A stretch of 64,000 nucleotides of DNA, taken from NCBI GenBank assembly GCA_021234155.1, contig JAJEKV010000001.1:14248356-14312355 (forward strand). The letters are read 5' to 3'. Both the position numbers and the translations under genes were made by a program. The notes under the pieces were generated by a model. That model saw only the letters and a program-made list of their open reading frames with translations, did not search any database and was not told the DNA's origin. The DNA comes from Isoetes taiwanensis. Lineage: Eukaryota > Streptophyta > Lycopodiopsida > Isoetales > Isoetaceae. The stretch's first letter is position 1. Each line of letters begins with the position of its first letter. Positions 1 to 11,869 of this stretch are shown here, piece after piece.

Positions 1-96
1 ACGGAGATTAAAAATGGACGACTGCCATGTTTTCAATGCTTGGATTTTTCCTTCAAGAATACATCACTGGCTAGAGTCCTATGGAGAATTTGGTGC

Positions 97-165
97 ACAA
101 GACAGGGTTTGAACTCGCAACCTTCCAGTTGCGAATCACACACCCTTGCCAAGTGCGCTACCAAT
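97..165 (-). repeat. tRNA-like block inside the LTR-like segment
   Basis: On the minus strand this stretch reads like a tRNA body. An A-box-like TAGCGCACTTGG is followed about 35 bases on by a B-box-like GAGTTCAAACC. The same block, more decayed, is at about 11880-11945 in the second LTR-like copy, so it belongs to the repeat rather than being a stand-alone gene. I see no complete acceptor stem and do not call a functional tRNA. Confidence 0.45.
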
Positions 166-217
166 ATTTATTGGAAACATTCACGTCTTTCTCATATGTG
201 GGACTATCTCCAGGAGG

Positions 218-235
218 TTCTAGAATATTCTAGAA
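218..235 (+). promoter_or_regulatory. Perfect four-unit heat shock element in the LTR
   Basis: The sequence TTCTAGAATATTCTAGAA is four perfectly alternating nGAAn units (TTC-nn-GAA-nn-TTC-nn-GAA), the consensus bound by heat shock factor trimers. It lies at the centre of a perfect 24-bp palindrome at 215-238. It sits 72 bases upstream of a TATA box, a normal promoter spacing. The older copy at 11990-11997 keeps only the first two units (TTCTAGAA). By analogy with heat-activated plant retrotransposons such as ONSEN this could make the element heat-inducible; that is inference. Confidence 0.65.
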
Positions 236-306
236 CCTAAATGCATGCGCGACACTTGGCGCGATCTCATCCATTGGAGTGGCGCGATCCTGACCGTTGG
301 CTTAGA

Positions 307-314
307 TATATAAG
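307..314 (+). promoter_or_regulatory. TATA box of the LTR promoter
   Basis: TATATAAG lies downstream of the heat shock element and about 290 bases before the gag start codon. The second LTR-like copy has TATATATAG at the matching place (12076-12084), which supports a conserved core promoter. Transcription would be expected to begin about 30 bases downstream. Confidence 0.5.
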
Positions 315-602
315 GAGGCACCTCCTTCTTGTCAAACCATTCCGGTTCAACGCCAGTCTTGAGCCTTCTAGGCATCTGTCTCATGTTCCTGCTTGCCTTC
401 GGGCCATTGTATTCTTGAATCCTGTTCATATATCAGATTCTTTGCCGATCTTATCGTATTTCTTCTGTATTTTTTGCGTATTCTCCACGTATTTTCCTTG
501 TGTTCGCGTAGGTTCATGACAGTTTGAACTGTAATCCCTTACCGGTTTTTTTCTGCTCTGATCCTAAGCATTTTTTTGCTCGTATTTGGTGATTTTATAT
601 CT

Positions 603-935
603 ATGGAGGAGGTTTCGACATTATTGCAGCAGGTCCAGCAGCTTGTTCAAGTATGCCAACAGTTGCAGTTGGACAATAAAGAGCTTAAGGAACGTGTTGC
701 TTCACATGAATCTGCTTCTAGTTCTGGATTGAGGCTATCAGAGCCTAAGATCAGCCTGCCAGAGAAGTTTGACGGCACTCGGTCCAAGGTCCGTGGTTTT
801 TTGAATCAGATCAGGCTTGTGATCCAGCTCCACCCTCATAGATATCCCACGGCCCAGGAACAAGTTGGGCTGATTGGTTCTTTGTCATATGAGTTCCAAA
901 TCCTAGCCACGAGCAAGGTTGCTTGTTTCAGGTAA
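603..935 (+). pseudogene. Ty3/gypsy gag, N-terminal fragment
   Basis: An open frame starts at ATG 603 with a glutamine-rich coiled-coil stretch (LLQQVQQLVQVCQQLQ) followed by the retrotransposon gag signature around LPEKFDGTRSKVRGFLNQI. It then runs into unrelated sequence and stops at 935, so only about 110 codons remain of a protein that should continue through a capsid domain and zinc knuckle. An antisense relic of the same gag is at 11230-11810 and includes the part missing here. The first ATG of the frame (576) gives nine extra residues; I prefer 603 because the coiled coil begins there. Confidence 0.7.
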
Positions 936-1076
936 CATTGGCATAGCTCGTTCCTCCTTGCCCGCCAGCTAAACCGGCTTTGATTCGACGAAAGTTAAAT
1001 TTTCCCTTCCACTTGCACCCTATTGGTCCAAAACAAATATTGGACGAAGTATTCCGCACCCCACTACATAAACGAG

Positions 1077-1235
1077 GGTTGCCTTTGGTCTAGTGGTAGC
1101 ATGCTAGTCCTAGTTCAACCATGTCTCAAGTTTGAGACCGTCTAGATTCACACCACATATAGCTCTGTCCCATAGCCATGTGTGATCTTCTTGGACATTA
1201 AAATAATATTTATCTATTTATCTATTTTATTCAGG
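1077..1235 (+). repeat. tRNA-derived SINE with ATCT-type tail
   Basis: The head contains an A-box-like TGGTCTAGTGG and, about 40 bases on, a B-box-like AGTTTGAGACC, as in tRNA-Gly/Asp-type SINE promoters. The body ends in 'gtcccatagccatgtgtg', then 'ggacattaaaataatatt', then a short TATCTATT-type tail. The body end and tail recur at 1317-1372 and, on the minus strand and more diverged, at 13870-13945, 50134-50236 and 52892-52981. A tRNA-like head, a unique body and a simple repeat tail are the parts of a SINE. Confidence 0.55.
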
Positions 1236-1446
1236 CAACCCAAAAGGCCTTATTCCAACTTTTATACTACAATGTAGTGGACAATTAATCTCTTATCGTG
1301 CCTTCATATATTCTCCGTCCCATAGCCATGTGTGGTCGTCGTGGTCATTAAAATAATATTTATCTATCTTATTGGGCCCAAAATCCTTATTCCAAATTTT
1401 ATACTACAATGTAATGAGCAATTAATCTCTTATCGTGCCTTCGTAT
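1163..1446 (+). repeat. Tandem duplication of SINE tail plus 80 bp of flank
   Basis: The SINE 3' end and about 80 bases after it ('ccttattccaa...ttttatactacaatgta', 'caattaatctcttatcgtgccttc') occur twice in direct orientation with a period of 150 bp. The copies differ at scattered positions, so the duplication is not recent. The second copy lacks the tRNA-like head, so this was local duplication, not a second retrotransposition. Confidence 0.75.
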
Positions 1447-2896
1447 AATTCACTTCTCTGAAAAGTTTGATGCCAACCTTCTTAACAGACAATTCCTAGC
1501 ACCTGCCTAGTCATGAGTATAAAGTGGCAAAGAGCTTGATGAAAAGACACGTGCCATTTAACCGTGTCAGACGAGATTTGTCTCATCTTGTAGCCTTTGT
1601 TTTGAATGATTTGCAATTGAAGGTGAAGCGTAGATTAGGTGTCGATGTACTAGTAATAACCAATGTCCCTAGTGCTCGACTTTAATCCCCTAGGGATTGA
1701 CTATTGTTTGGTGCATGTGCTTGAGTCATATTCGAATGTCTAGCCCTTTGGATATCGCTATTATTATTACAATTACTTATTTCATGTTAGACCTATTCAT
1801 ACTAAAGCTATTGATGAAGTCGAACATTCCTAATTCTTGATTAGATAATGATACTCACTACAATAATAGACTTGGAAGTCTTCCAAGATTGTTCTCCCTT
1901 TTTATTCTGACTTCTGGAGTCCCGCCCAACATTTGCAATAAAAATACTTAGCATATTCCATCAAAGTAATTATCCGTAAAAGAATTGCCAAAGAACTTGA
2001 TGAAGGCACGTTACCAAGCTAATCAAAGGTTTTCATGTCTCAATCTGTCTTTTTTGGAACACACTTGCAACTAAAAGAGAAACATTGAAATCACATAAAG
2101 ATAAGTGGTAGCAAGAATAATATGCCAGAAAGCCAGATGCTAGCCAATGTCGTTTAGCGCAAGATATTAATCCTCTTGACACATATCAAATGTTCTCTCA
2201 GTGTTGTTTACTCCATGATAGCAACGTCAAGTTGGTATTAGGCAGTGTACATTATACTAGTGTATATCATACGATGTACGCTTGAGTAGATACGTATACA
2301 AAACCTTTTCATGTTGCATTATATTCCAACGACTAATAACAACTTGCCTTCTGAATATTGCCTTCTGAATATTGCCTTTTGAATATTAACAAAGGCCATG
2401 TGGACAATGTTAATGTGTGTAATCCTGATTTGTTAAATTCTAATTTCCTATTAGAACACTAATCCTTGCTTAATCTGGGCCCGAGAAGGATTTCCTGCAC
2501 ACCGCTGTACATGCATCATTCTCATTCTTTGTCTTAAAGATTTCGTGTTGGGTTCATATTCCTACTTCCTTTTCTCGACGGAATTAGAGGAATCTGCTTT
2601 CCATGGGACTTACGAAATCTGATATTTGTTTGTTTCAGCTCCAGATTCTATGATATGTTATTTCTCTAGTCTTCTAAGCGTTAGATTTAGATTGATGATG
2701 GGTTTGCCCAAATAAAGATGATCGGCTATGTGGAACTCTGGATCAGCAACTCTGCATTTAATCAGCAATTGAGCTTCGACAAAGAGGAAAAGAAACTGAA
2801 AATTCTTGCCATTGACCTCTGTTCATGCAGCGCCTCCATCCTAAAATCCTGTACTTGAAAATTTGATTGCTCTGTTCAGCTCCTGGGACATTGCTC
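1447..2896. other. Intergenic region upstream of the CIP7-type gene
   Basis: I see no convincing coding sequence here. The region is AT-rich with many stops in all frames. A short triplet of the 16-bp unit 'ttgccttctgaatat' with variants lies at about 2344-2390. The last few hundred bases presumably hold the promoter and 5' leader of the gene starting at 2897, but no TATA box can be chosen with confidence. Confidence 0.5.
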
Positions 2897-5800
2897 ATGC
2901 CTTCTTCTATGGATCCCGATACGCCACTTGATTACGCAGTTTTTAGGCTCACTCCTACTCGCACAAGGTACAGATTCACTATTGTCTTTCATAGCTTATT
3001 TGAGCTTGATGATTATGGCTTGTTGCTTTGTATTGTTACTTTCTAGTTATTTGACCGGATATGCTTTGTCCCTGTTTTCACCAGATGCGAGTTACTCGTA
3101 TCGGCTGGAGGAGTTACAGAGAAATTAACCTCTGGTTTATTAAGACCATACCTAAACCATCTGCAAGCAGCAGAGAGGCAGATTCCGAGAGGTGGTTATT
3201 CGATCAAGTTAGAGGTGCCAATGCTGGAACACAATAATAATGCAAGCTGGTTCACCAAAGGGACTGTAGAAAGGTAAGTGGGTTTTACTAACGCTTTGTT
3301 GTCAGACTCAATATTCTTAGAACCGCCTTTCTGTCCCCATATAAACATACAAGAAAAACATTGCCTCCTCCTTCTGCCAGCTTGGTCAGGAATATGTTAA
3401 TTTTGTAAAAAAGTCAAATATGAAGCTATGCAACGCATCACATAGAACCCAATGAACAGGATCCTTTTAACCAGTACTCAAAACTAGTTTGGGCTGTTAC
3501 TCAAGATATCTAAATATTACTAGTCAGCCTGATCTCCATATTGCTGGTAATCCCAAGAACACTATGAATTAACTTCTGTATTTAGTTGGCCCGTAAACAG
3601 GAACTGATACCTTTCCCTGAAGAAGATTGCAAGTATTTGGTAAATGCTCAAGGACATTATGGTGTATTTAACAGCTTTGCATTTTGTTATAAATTGAATG
3701 CTGTGCAGTCTTCTCTATTATGCTCAGCCTTCTGTGGTCATTCAGGTTTGTTCAATTTGTAAATATGCCAGAGCTATTGGAACGCGTGAGCTATTTAGAT
3801 GCTGAGCTAATTCAGCTACATGAAAGTATCAGCTCTCAAAGTAATAACATGTCTGTGGTATGTATGATGAGCTCACAGATTCTGCCACGTTTCTAGATGT
3901 TTATCTAAGTTTGTGTAATTACTTTCCAGAATAATGATCAGCTGTTACATACAGGGACAAGTCGTTTTTCAGGTAGTGCATAGATTTCAATTTGAGTCCA
4001 GTTTCGCAGTTTACAAACTTGTCAGACCTATGTCACAATGATCAAATATCTAAGATCATGTTAGTTCCAATAGATCTAAGAAATTTCACCTTTGCTTTGC
4101 AGGTGGTAGACTATCAAGTCGAACATCTCGATCAGATATAGGAAGAGCTGTTTCAAAGGTTGCTCTCATATCTTTCTTGCTTTATCTCTGGTTTTGTTTT
4201 TATGGTCTCTTTGATTCTAACATGCCTCTCCTAATTTACAGTCGGGCAAGGAATCTGTTGGAAGTGCAGAGACTGCAGACACTTCAGAAAGCCCGAAGTA
4301 AGCCTTGAGTTTCAACTAGTTAATTTAATGGACTGCCTGATGTTAAGAACGTCCAATGCAGATTGAAGTACCTAAAAATCATGGAAACACGGTATTCTAC
4401 ATTGCAAAAGGAGCTGGGTATGGCCTTTGCTCGTGCAGCAGCTGCTGGTTACAACTTGGAACATATGCATGACCTACTAGAGTTTGCAGAATATTTTGGA
4501 GCAGATCGTTTAAAGTAAAAGGTTTTTACCCAAGGTTTCTTTTGCGCGTGGACTATCTTTTAAAATAGACATCTTTGTTATGCAGAGAAGCATCACTGAA
4601 ATTCCTGGCACTATGGAATAAAAGACAGGAAGTTGAATTGTGCTCTGATGATATTGAGTCACTTGGCACAGCAGAAGCATCTTCTGTGTGTTCGGACATG
4701 AGTGGATCAGCAGATCAAAAACATGTGATAGGCAACTGGTCTACCAATCAGTGCATTGACATTAAAGAGAAAGAAATGCAGACGGGCAAGAACAAGTTTG
4801 GAGAGTCAGTTAGCTTACCAAAGGCATCCTCAGTGTGTTCAGATATGGCTGGATCGGCAGAACAAAAGCATATGGTGGGCAATTGGTCCATTAGTCAGAG
4901 CATCGACACCAATGAGGAAGATAGTAGCAGTCCAAAAGAGAAAGCTACCAGCATTGAGAACATGTCACTCCATGCAACAAAAGTATCTTCAGTCTGCTCA
5001 GACACAAATGGTTCATCAGATGAGTTCTCCACTACCATCGACACCAATGGAGGAGCCAAAAGAGACAGCTGCAGCTTAAGAAAGCATGGTAGCAGCACCA
5101 TCCTCGTGGGGTCAGTTGGGACAGCAGAAACACCCTTGATGTGCTTGGCCATGAACGGTTCGGCAGAGAATCTGTTCATTAACCAGAGGGACCTTAATGA
5201 GAAAGAGAGTCTAAGTTTAGGAGAGAATTTTGTGGAAAATGTTAGTTGTACTGCAAGTCTACCAGCACAAGAAAAGCAGATGGAGAATGAGCCCAGCATT
5301 GACCATGTTGAATTAGTTCAGCCAGCAAAAACAGTAGTCTGTTCAGACACAAGTGGGTCAGCAGATACATTGTCCACTATCTATACCATGGGCACTACTG
5401 AGGGAGTGAGAAGGCAAAATAACAGCCCCATCCTTGTGGAATCCAATAGGGCAGGAGAAACATCCTTGATGTGCTCAGACTTGAACAAATCGGTAGACAA
5501 TATGTTCAATAACCAAAGCGCAAACTTCAATGAGAAAGACAGTTTAAGTTTAGTTGTTACTTCTATTCCAAGTCTACAAGCGGAAGAAAAGCAGATGGAT
5601 AATGGGACCATCAAGGCGGGAAGTTCTCAGGATAGTTTATGTGAAGTGGATGCATTGGCTGCTTCAAAGGGACAGAGAATTGGCTCTTCTGGGGAAACAA
5701 CTGTAACTAGTTCCACAGAATGCGGGAAAGATAACAGGACTACCTCAAATGGGCAGGGAATTAAATATTTGGAGGGAACGATGGTAACTAGTTCCTCAGG

Positions 5801-7962
5801 GATTTCTACCTCAGAAGTATCGCATGAGACTACTTCAGCGATTAACTCTCCCATCAGGTTGCCATCATCATCACCTTGGAAGGACCTTGTACGGAAATAT
5901 GGTGCCCTTTCTCCTATGAAAAACGTTCTTACTTCAAAGAAAATTCAGGAAGAATTAATTTCTACAATTGCACCTGCTGACAACGAGCGTAGACTGAGTG
6001 TTCAGGATGCAATATGTTTATTTGAAATAAAGGGAATGGACATACAAGCTGATTCTGGAAAGAACAACCACACAAGATCAGAAGATATTGGAAGTTTAAG
6101 TATTGAAAATTCGGTGGCTCAGAAATGCAACAGTGATATCCCAACTTCACCCAATAGTGCAGAAAGACATGGCGGTCATACCGTGATTCTTCCAGTAAAT
6201 TTACCCAATAGCGTGGCAACACAAAGTGGCCACAGCATAATACTCCCAGGTATGCCTGAGAAGGTATGTGCCCCAGAGAATAATGCAGTTCCTCTAACTG
6301 GGAATGTCCATACTGACAATGAGTCAGTCGGAAGACCAAAGTCTTTGTTTAGTGAGGGATCTGAAATTAGCATAAATCACTATGAAGGACAACTGGATAC
6401 TGATTCCCACATTCAGCCCGACGTTGTTGATAAAGAAGCTGGAATAGATGATTCTTTGTCCCTAAATGATGTGCAGTTCCTTGAGAAAACTGTTGCAAAT
6501 GATTTAGAGGATGTGAGGTCGTCCTTGGCAGAAAATATAAGTAATAATGTGAATGGTAAAACTAAGGGCAATTTAGTTTCACGGAAAGCTGAGACAGAAG
6601 CAAGATTGCAGGCAATGCAAGCAGAACTGGAAAAACGAAAAGCTGAGTCAAGTAAGGCTGCAGCAAAATTAAATCCTTTAGTTGAAGCTCAATTACGAGC
6701 CGAAAAGTTGCGGGCATTTAAGGCTAGCCTTCAACAACAAAAGAAGGAGAAGGTACCTTAGAACAACTTAGACCGCCTATGTTTTAAATTTATTTGGAGG
6801 TTGCCCTCTTGTTTCATTGTTTCCATCGTTCCTTTTTTATCTTTTTGACTCTTGTCTATTGCTTCAGGACGAAGAGGAACGCAAGAGATTAGAAGAACTA
6901 AAATCTAAGCATCATGGAAGGGGTTCGTTTCGTACTCTAGGACCTCTGACAGCAGGCTCAATGCAGAGGTCCTTAAACATAAGTCGTACAAGAAGGGCTT
7001 CTCAATCTGATGCGACTGGGTCAAACATCCTAGAAGTCATGACTGTGCAAAGTGAGCCTGCTATCTCCCCAAAGTCTTTTGTAAGGAAAGGCAAGGGTAG
7101 AGGTAAAAACCACCTTAACCAAAGGCAAGATAGTCCAGAGGTCCCATCAAGGGTCCTGAGACAAGGTTCTAAAGCCTCACCAAAGAGCACTGGCAAGGCA
7201 TATAGTGTAGATCACGAGGCGTCATCACGCTCCATGAGGAATCTAGTGAGAAGTTTCCAGCAGGATGATTCTTCTGGTTTGGAATCAGGCGAAGATTACA
7301 ATGAAGTTCATATGCATAATTTTTCAATGGTAGATGAGGATAGGGAAGAAAACAGTTTTCTGCCTCTTAGAATTTCAAAGGACTTGGTTCAGTTAGATAC
7401 AGGAGAAGATGTTATTGGATTGGATTTTTGCAGTAGAAAAACATTTAATATGCCATCTGATAATTGTTTGTTGTCGGAGACCGAGGCAGATCGACTTTTG
7501 GAAACAGTGAGTGAGAAGATATTTTTGCCTGAGGAAGAGTGGGATAGGGTGTCTCAAACTGTAAGCGAAAAGATTTTCATCCGCAAATCTGATGAAGATG
7601 CAGATGTTATTCCTATTCGCGCACCTGTGACACAGGACAATCACCACCCTGTTGATGCCTGCAGAGCATCCCCATCTGTAATTCACAGAGAAGACCCTCA
7701 TGCGTGTAAGGAACAGCCACAATACGTATATCATCAGGATAACTACAATGCTCCCATTGCTCAAGCTACAGATTCACCTGTCCATTACAGTGCCAGGACC
7801 ATGTCTACAAATTCTGGTCTGATTTCTTTGATTGGTACAGTACCCGAGGTGGAAAAATGCTACGTACCACATGCAAAGGAGCAGCACCATATGTTATCAC
7901 GATCTTTTGCTCCTGCAAAATTTAAGGGCAGCCAAGGCCTGAAGGATTTAAGAGATTTTTGA
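2897..7962 (+). CDS. CIP7: COP1-interacting protein 7 (CIP7)-type protein
   Basis: Nine exons join in frame: 2897-2967, 3085-3273, 3746-3857, 3930-3972, 4103-4158, 4242-4297, 4362-4514, 4586-6752 and 6868-7962, all with GT-AG introns, giving about 1313 residues. The second Met (2909) gives [20 protein letters not shown], the usual start of plant CIP7 proteins, and may be the true start. The conserved N-terminal block continues with [26 protein letters not shown] and a [20 protein letters not shown] block. The large exon 8 is Ser/Thr/Asn-rich and low in conservation. It ends in a charged coiled coil ([36 protein letters not shown]) that continues into exon 9 as [16 protein letters not shown]. 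Arabidopsis CIP7 is a nuclear COP1 partner promoting light-regulated genes; that role here is by homology. Exon 8 holds about six or seven copies of a [S/V]CSDxxGSA motif. Confidence 0.9.
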
Positions 7963-8312
7963 AGCATTGAATTTTACCTATTCAGTTCGGATGAAGGTTG
8001 GCGTGGTGGCCAAGTGCAAGGATTCATTACGCTTGGTTTCCGCAACTCCTTGTAAATACATAGAGCAAAACGGATCAGGCTATTTGTTTTTGTTTGGTTA
8101 TAGTGTCCTCCGGGTATTTTCCACCTGTTTAGGTGTGAGGAAAAATGTATACATGTTATCATATAAAGAAACGGCTGATTGAGGAAAATTACTTAATGTC
8201 AAATTGAACGGTTGGTTACAATCTGTATTATTTGTGGTTCATCCAATTCTGATTGTCTTAACATTAGGAAATTGTCATGTATGATTTTCTTGTCTTTATT
8301 TTGGAAGAACTT

Positions 8313-8315
<3 letters not shown>
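7963..8315 (+). other. 3' flank of the CIP7-type gene
   Basis: This stretch after the TGA at 7960-7962 probably holds the 3' untranslated region. No clean AATAAA signal stands out. It ends at a long T run that belongs to an inserted minus-strand retroelement tail. Confidence 0.4.
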
Positions 8316-8348
<33 letters not shown>

Positions 8349-8460
8349 TTTTTGTTTTTGTGGGGAGCGTAAGATATTTTAATTTCATTAATAATGGTAA
8401 TGGTACACGACGTTCTTGTGGGCTCCACAATAGGCCAGATAGGAAGCATACAATGCTCAT
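8316..8460 (-). mobile_element. 3' end and poly(A) tail of a LINE (minus strand)
   Basis: A run of 32 T at 8316-8347, followed by gtttttgtttttg, reads on the minus strand as a poly(A) tail. Just before it on that strand is 'attaatgaaattaaaatatctt', typical of the 3' end of plant LINEs. The T run lies just past the CIP7-type gene. I could not find a matching target site duplication, nor the reverse transcriptase that should lie to the right, so this is a tail of unknown length. Confidence 0.5.
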
Positions 8461-10349
8461 GGTCACCAGATAGAAAGAATTGTCACGAGAAATACAAGCA
8501 GCCAGCCAGCTGAAAAACTAACTTAAGATCATGTCCAAGTACTATGGTCAAGGTCCTCAACCTCTTCTTCATCCCTCTAAGATAATGTGCTCCTCACCCC
8601 TTTAGTTCTATCCGTACTAGAGGGTGTGGCCTTCTTCCCAACTATTGAAGGTACTATGAGAAGGCGTTAAACACTTGTAGAGTGCAGCAAGAAATTACCC
8701 CTCAAGATCCTAAAGAACATAGCCAAAGAAATACCTAGAAGAATAAGGTATGATGCTACAAGGACACTCTTAACTGTATAACTCCTGAAGATCTGGCTTC
8801 TTCTCCTACTAGCAATACTATAGAGGCTAACTTCCTCTTCTAGAAATGCACTCCACCACCACGAAGCTCAACCCGCAAGATTTTAAGCAGAAATGCAACA
8901 CTAGCAAGCTACTATAGGCACAAGCCATGATTACCCACCAATACTAGATCAACCCATAACTCCACTCTTGTAACAGCCTCAACCTCTTCTCTACAACAGA
9001 GATACTACAGACCAAGCGCTAATTCCATGCAAAACCTCAAGGTAGAGACCCACACTCTGGCAGTTACAAATACTACAGGAGAAAGCCAATCACATTTGCA
9101 ATGAACATTGCCCCAAAGAAGCTTCCAATAAGATCCTGCGCACGGAGCTACATGCTTTCACACCAACTTGGCTACATAGAAATCCGACTTATCATTGAGC
9201 ATGGACAACTTGAAGCTCCCCTCCGATAGATACCCTAGTTAAGCAGAAGAAAGAAAGCAGGTATCTTCCCGCGAGAGATGCTCCATACTGCAATACTAAA
9301 AGGCTTCTGCACCCCATTTCCAAAATGTACTATGGAGTAGACACCCATCTTCCAAACAATATGAAGTCCCTATATGCCTCCTCCATAATAGAGTGGTCCA
9401 CATGCCAATCTTTTGCTTACTATCTAAGGCATAAGTCCAAACCCCATTATGCTATGAAGCTGTTAGGCCTCCTTGGTCTCCTGCACAAGAAACCCCATTA
9501 CGAATCCCTAGCTTCAATCTGGAGAATTCATGCTTGCCTTCTTTATTCCAAAGTCTCCCCTAGCTGGGATAGAGAGGTGCCTCATAAGAAATGCCGCAAC
9601 AAACAACACAGAAGCCTGGTGCCTTATATCATAAACCAACCATCTAGAGCTACTAAGCCTGTATCCATTTCTGTAATGAGTGCAGAACTACAAAACTACA
9701 ATCTACAGGTTGAAATGAGTGCAACTTGGAAGAAGAATCCATGCTTATGCCTATGAAGCAAGAATATATGAAATGTCCAGACTAACAGATCAGGTGCAAC
9801 ATTGTCATAAAACCTTAGCATTAGCCATAAGATAAGACCTAGGAAAATCTAGATTACCTCTGCTAGTGATCAGAGACTCTAAAATTACTTAAAATCTGTG
9901 AAGCCCTTGCTAACTGCTAACCAAATGCCAATCTAACTCATATCACATACTGCTAGCTCAAAATCAGTTCTTACCCAACCAAAAACTTGATACATGTGTA
10001 AAGTAGAAACAGCGGCTATGCCTCCGAAAAAATACCATGATGTAGCAGACTTGATGCACATCAGTGAAAGCAAACTTGGAATAGCAGCAACGAGCAAAGA
10101 TACAACGGCAGCAGCGTATCTAAGTTGCTCTTCCAGCATTGGTTTTTTAACAGAAGGTCTTCGGCAGTGGTAGGTGGCCGCCGCCCTAATATTCCTGCGC
10201 CCTAAACATCTTCGCCCTTTCAAATGCCAGAACTTGATTCTTGAGTAAGCTTTGGTCTTATAAAAGTGGGCTCTTTGGAATGCTTTAGAAGTTCTCTAGA
10301 AATGGACTCTTAGGACAGAAGGTTGGATTTGGTTGGGTCCCTTAGAAAG
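8461..10349. other. Intergenic repeat-derived sequence, no gene recognised
   Basis: I see no supported gene. An uninterrupted 143-codon frame at 9325-9756 (+) has no recognisable domain and unremarkable composition. The stretch could be the 3' untranslated region or an old body of the LINE whose tail is at 8316. No promoter, RNA gene or structured repeat is evident. Confidence 0.4.
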
Positions 10350-11815
10350 TCAAGGATATATGTGGGGGACAAAGTTTATGATTGTTGTCTTGTGCTTGAA
10401 TGCAAGTTGAAGGTGATGGCACAAAATAGTGGTTCTTTGCACATCTGGGCCAGAAGCTCCCAAAGGATGGTATCGAATAATGGTATTGAATAACCCTTCT
10501 TGGCACATTTGGTCCTCTCTAACAGTGACATGGTTCCGTCCCATATGTCGAGAGGAACTGCGCTTTGATACCATTTGATGCATTCAGACTTGGATTAAAA
10601 AACAAAAAGAACTTTTCACGAGTTAGTAGTCCTATCCACAAGAGCTCTCCATCCAATTGGACCAAAGCTAATAATATTAGGCTGAACACAAAGAGGAATC
10701 GATTCCAACAAGGATGCATCCTTAGGCCTTTCAAACAAAACCTGAAGAGGTGCAGTACATTCTGTAACTGTGTTCGAGGAGATCTCATGTCTATCAACCA
10801 CCGAGTCCAGTGATATAGAGATCAGATATTATTTACGGCCCTTATCAGAAGGAATAACTCTTTGTCAGATGTAAGAGGAGTTTGACAAATGTTGCCATCT
10901 GTCATGAGACTTCTACTACTCGAACCGATCCTTGAAATTTTTGGAACAGAAAATATACTTAAAAGGACGCTCTCGAGCACTATGTCTAGCTCCACTGTAA
11001 TAAAAGCATAAATTAGCTTCCTTTTGACACTGGTTCTCCATTGCAAACCAGGGACCCTAAATAACATTGCAATCAATATGCTTAGGCTCAGACCTGGGCC
11101 TGCTAAACGTCACAGATGAAATCGGGACAGACATAGCTATGGCTCTGGGACAGGAAAGATCTAACTACGTCTTTACTGCTTGCATTCAAAAGCTGCACTA
11201 GTTATCACAACGAACTGAAAATTTCAAAGCTTCATCCAAAGTTATGGGATTCTCCATGGTCAGCAACATATCCGTGACATCCTTGCAAATCCCCCTTCGA
11301 AAATAACCTCAAAGGGCCACGTCATCCCAGCCTGTTTCTATGGCAATCTGTTGAAACTTTGAAATATAAAATAAAGCCAGCTTTGCCTGAGGTTGCTAAA
11401 CTTGGTAATTGTTGTGCGTTGTTCGACCAGTTCTTCAAATATACCTCAAGTTCAGTAGTAAACACTGCAAAATTTTTGCAACTCGAGAGCCACGCTCTCT
11501 AGCAAGGGGACAAACCAATTAAAAAATGACCCATTAAGGAGAGAGCCAGCAGTCCAGCCTGTTCCCGGTCAGTAGGATACCTGTTGAGAGTGAAGCCGAA
11601 TAACGAGTTAGATCTGGTTCAAAAAGCCTCAGGGCTTGAATCTTGTGCTATCAAATTTCTCCAACAAACTAATCTTAGGCTCTGATGGTCTCCCTTGGAA
11701 GGCATTACCCATTCTCTAAGCTCTTTATTGTCTAGCTACAATTGCTGACATACTTGAACAAGCTGTTAGACTTGCTATAATAAGGTTGGGCCATCCTCCA
11801 TAGAGACAAGTATAT
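10350..11815 (-). pseudogene. Degraded Ty3/gypsy gag-to-protease region (minus strand)
   Basis: Read on the minus strand from about 11810, the sequence repeats the gag start at 603: the VQQLVQVCQQL coiled coil, an EPKISL...EKFD block and a GFLNQI block, with stops and frameshifts. Near 11300 follows a capsid-type stretch resembling EFQQIAIETGWDDVALRGYF, diagnostic of retrotransposon gag. Near 11000 is a decayed zinc-knuckle-like CFYYSGARHSARE. Further on (to about 10350) the expected protease is not recognisable. Because of the breaks no product can be made. The LTR-like copy beside it (11870-12145) is in the opposite orientation. Confidence 0.65.
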
Positions 11816-11869
11816 AGGTATTATATGCATATGCACAAAGATGGTTGCCACACGGATACAAAAAATAGT

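Larger units (their letters stand above)
60..540 (+). mobile_element. LTR-like segment of a Ty3/gypsy retrotransposon
   Basis: This promoter-like segment sits directly upstream of a gag start. A diverged second copy lies at about 11870-12145. Both copies share, in order, an antisense tRNA-like block, a TTCTAGAA core, a 'gacacttggcgc' block, a TATA box and a 'gccagtcttgagccttctag' block. The order promoter, leader, gag is what an LTR retrotransposon 5' end would show. I cannot place the exact LTR ends: no clear TG...CA borders or primer binding site are visible, and the left end may lie outside the window. That it is an LTR rests on position, repetition and promoter content. Confidence 0.6.

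Noticed and set aside
97-165. Functional tRNA gene
   Set aside because: The tRNA-like block lacks a complete acceptor stem and is repeated as part of a larger mobile element.
4895-6373. Long minus-strand open frames opposite the CIP7-type exon 8
   Set aside because: They lie antisense to a well-supported exon, have no recognisable domains, and their length follows from the codon composition of the sense strand.
9325-9756. 143-codon open frame
   Set aside because: No domain, no splice signals and no similarity I recognise; it lies in repeat-derived DNA.
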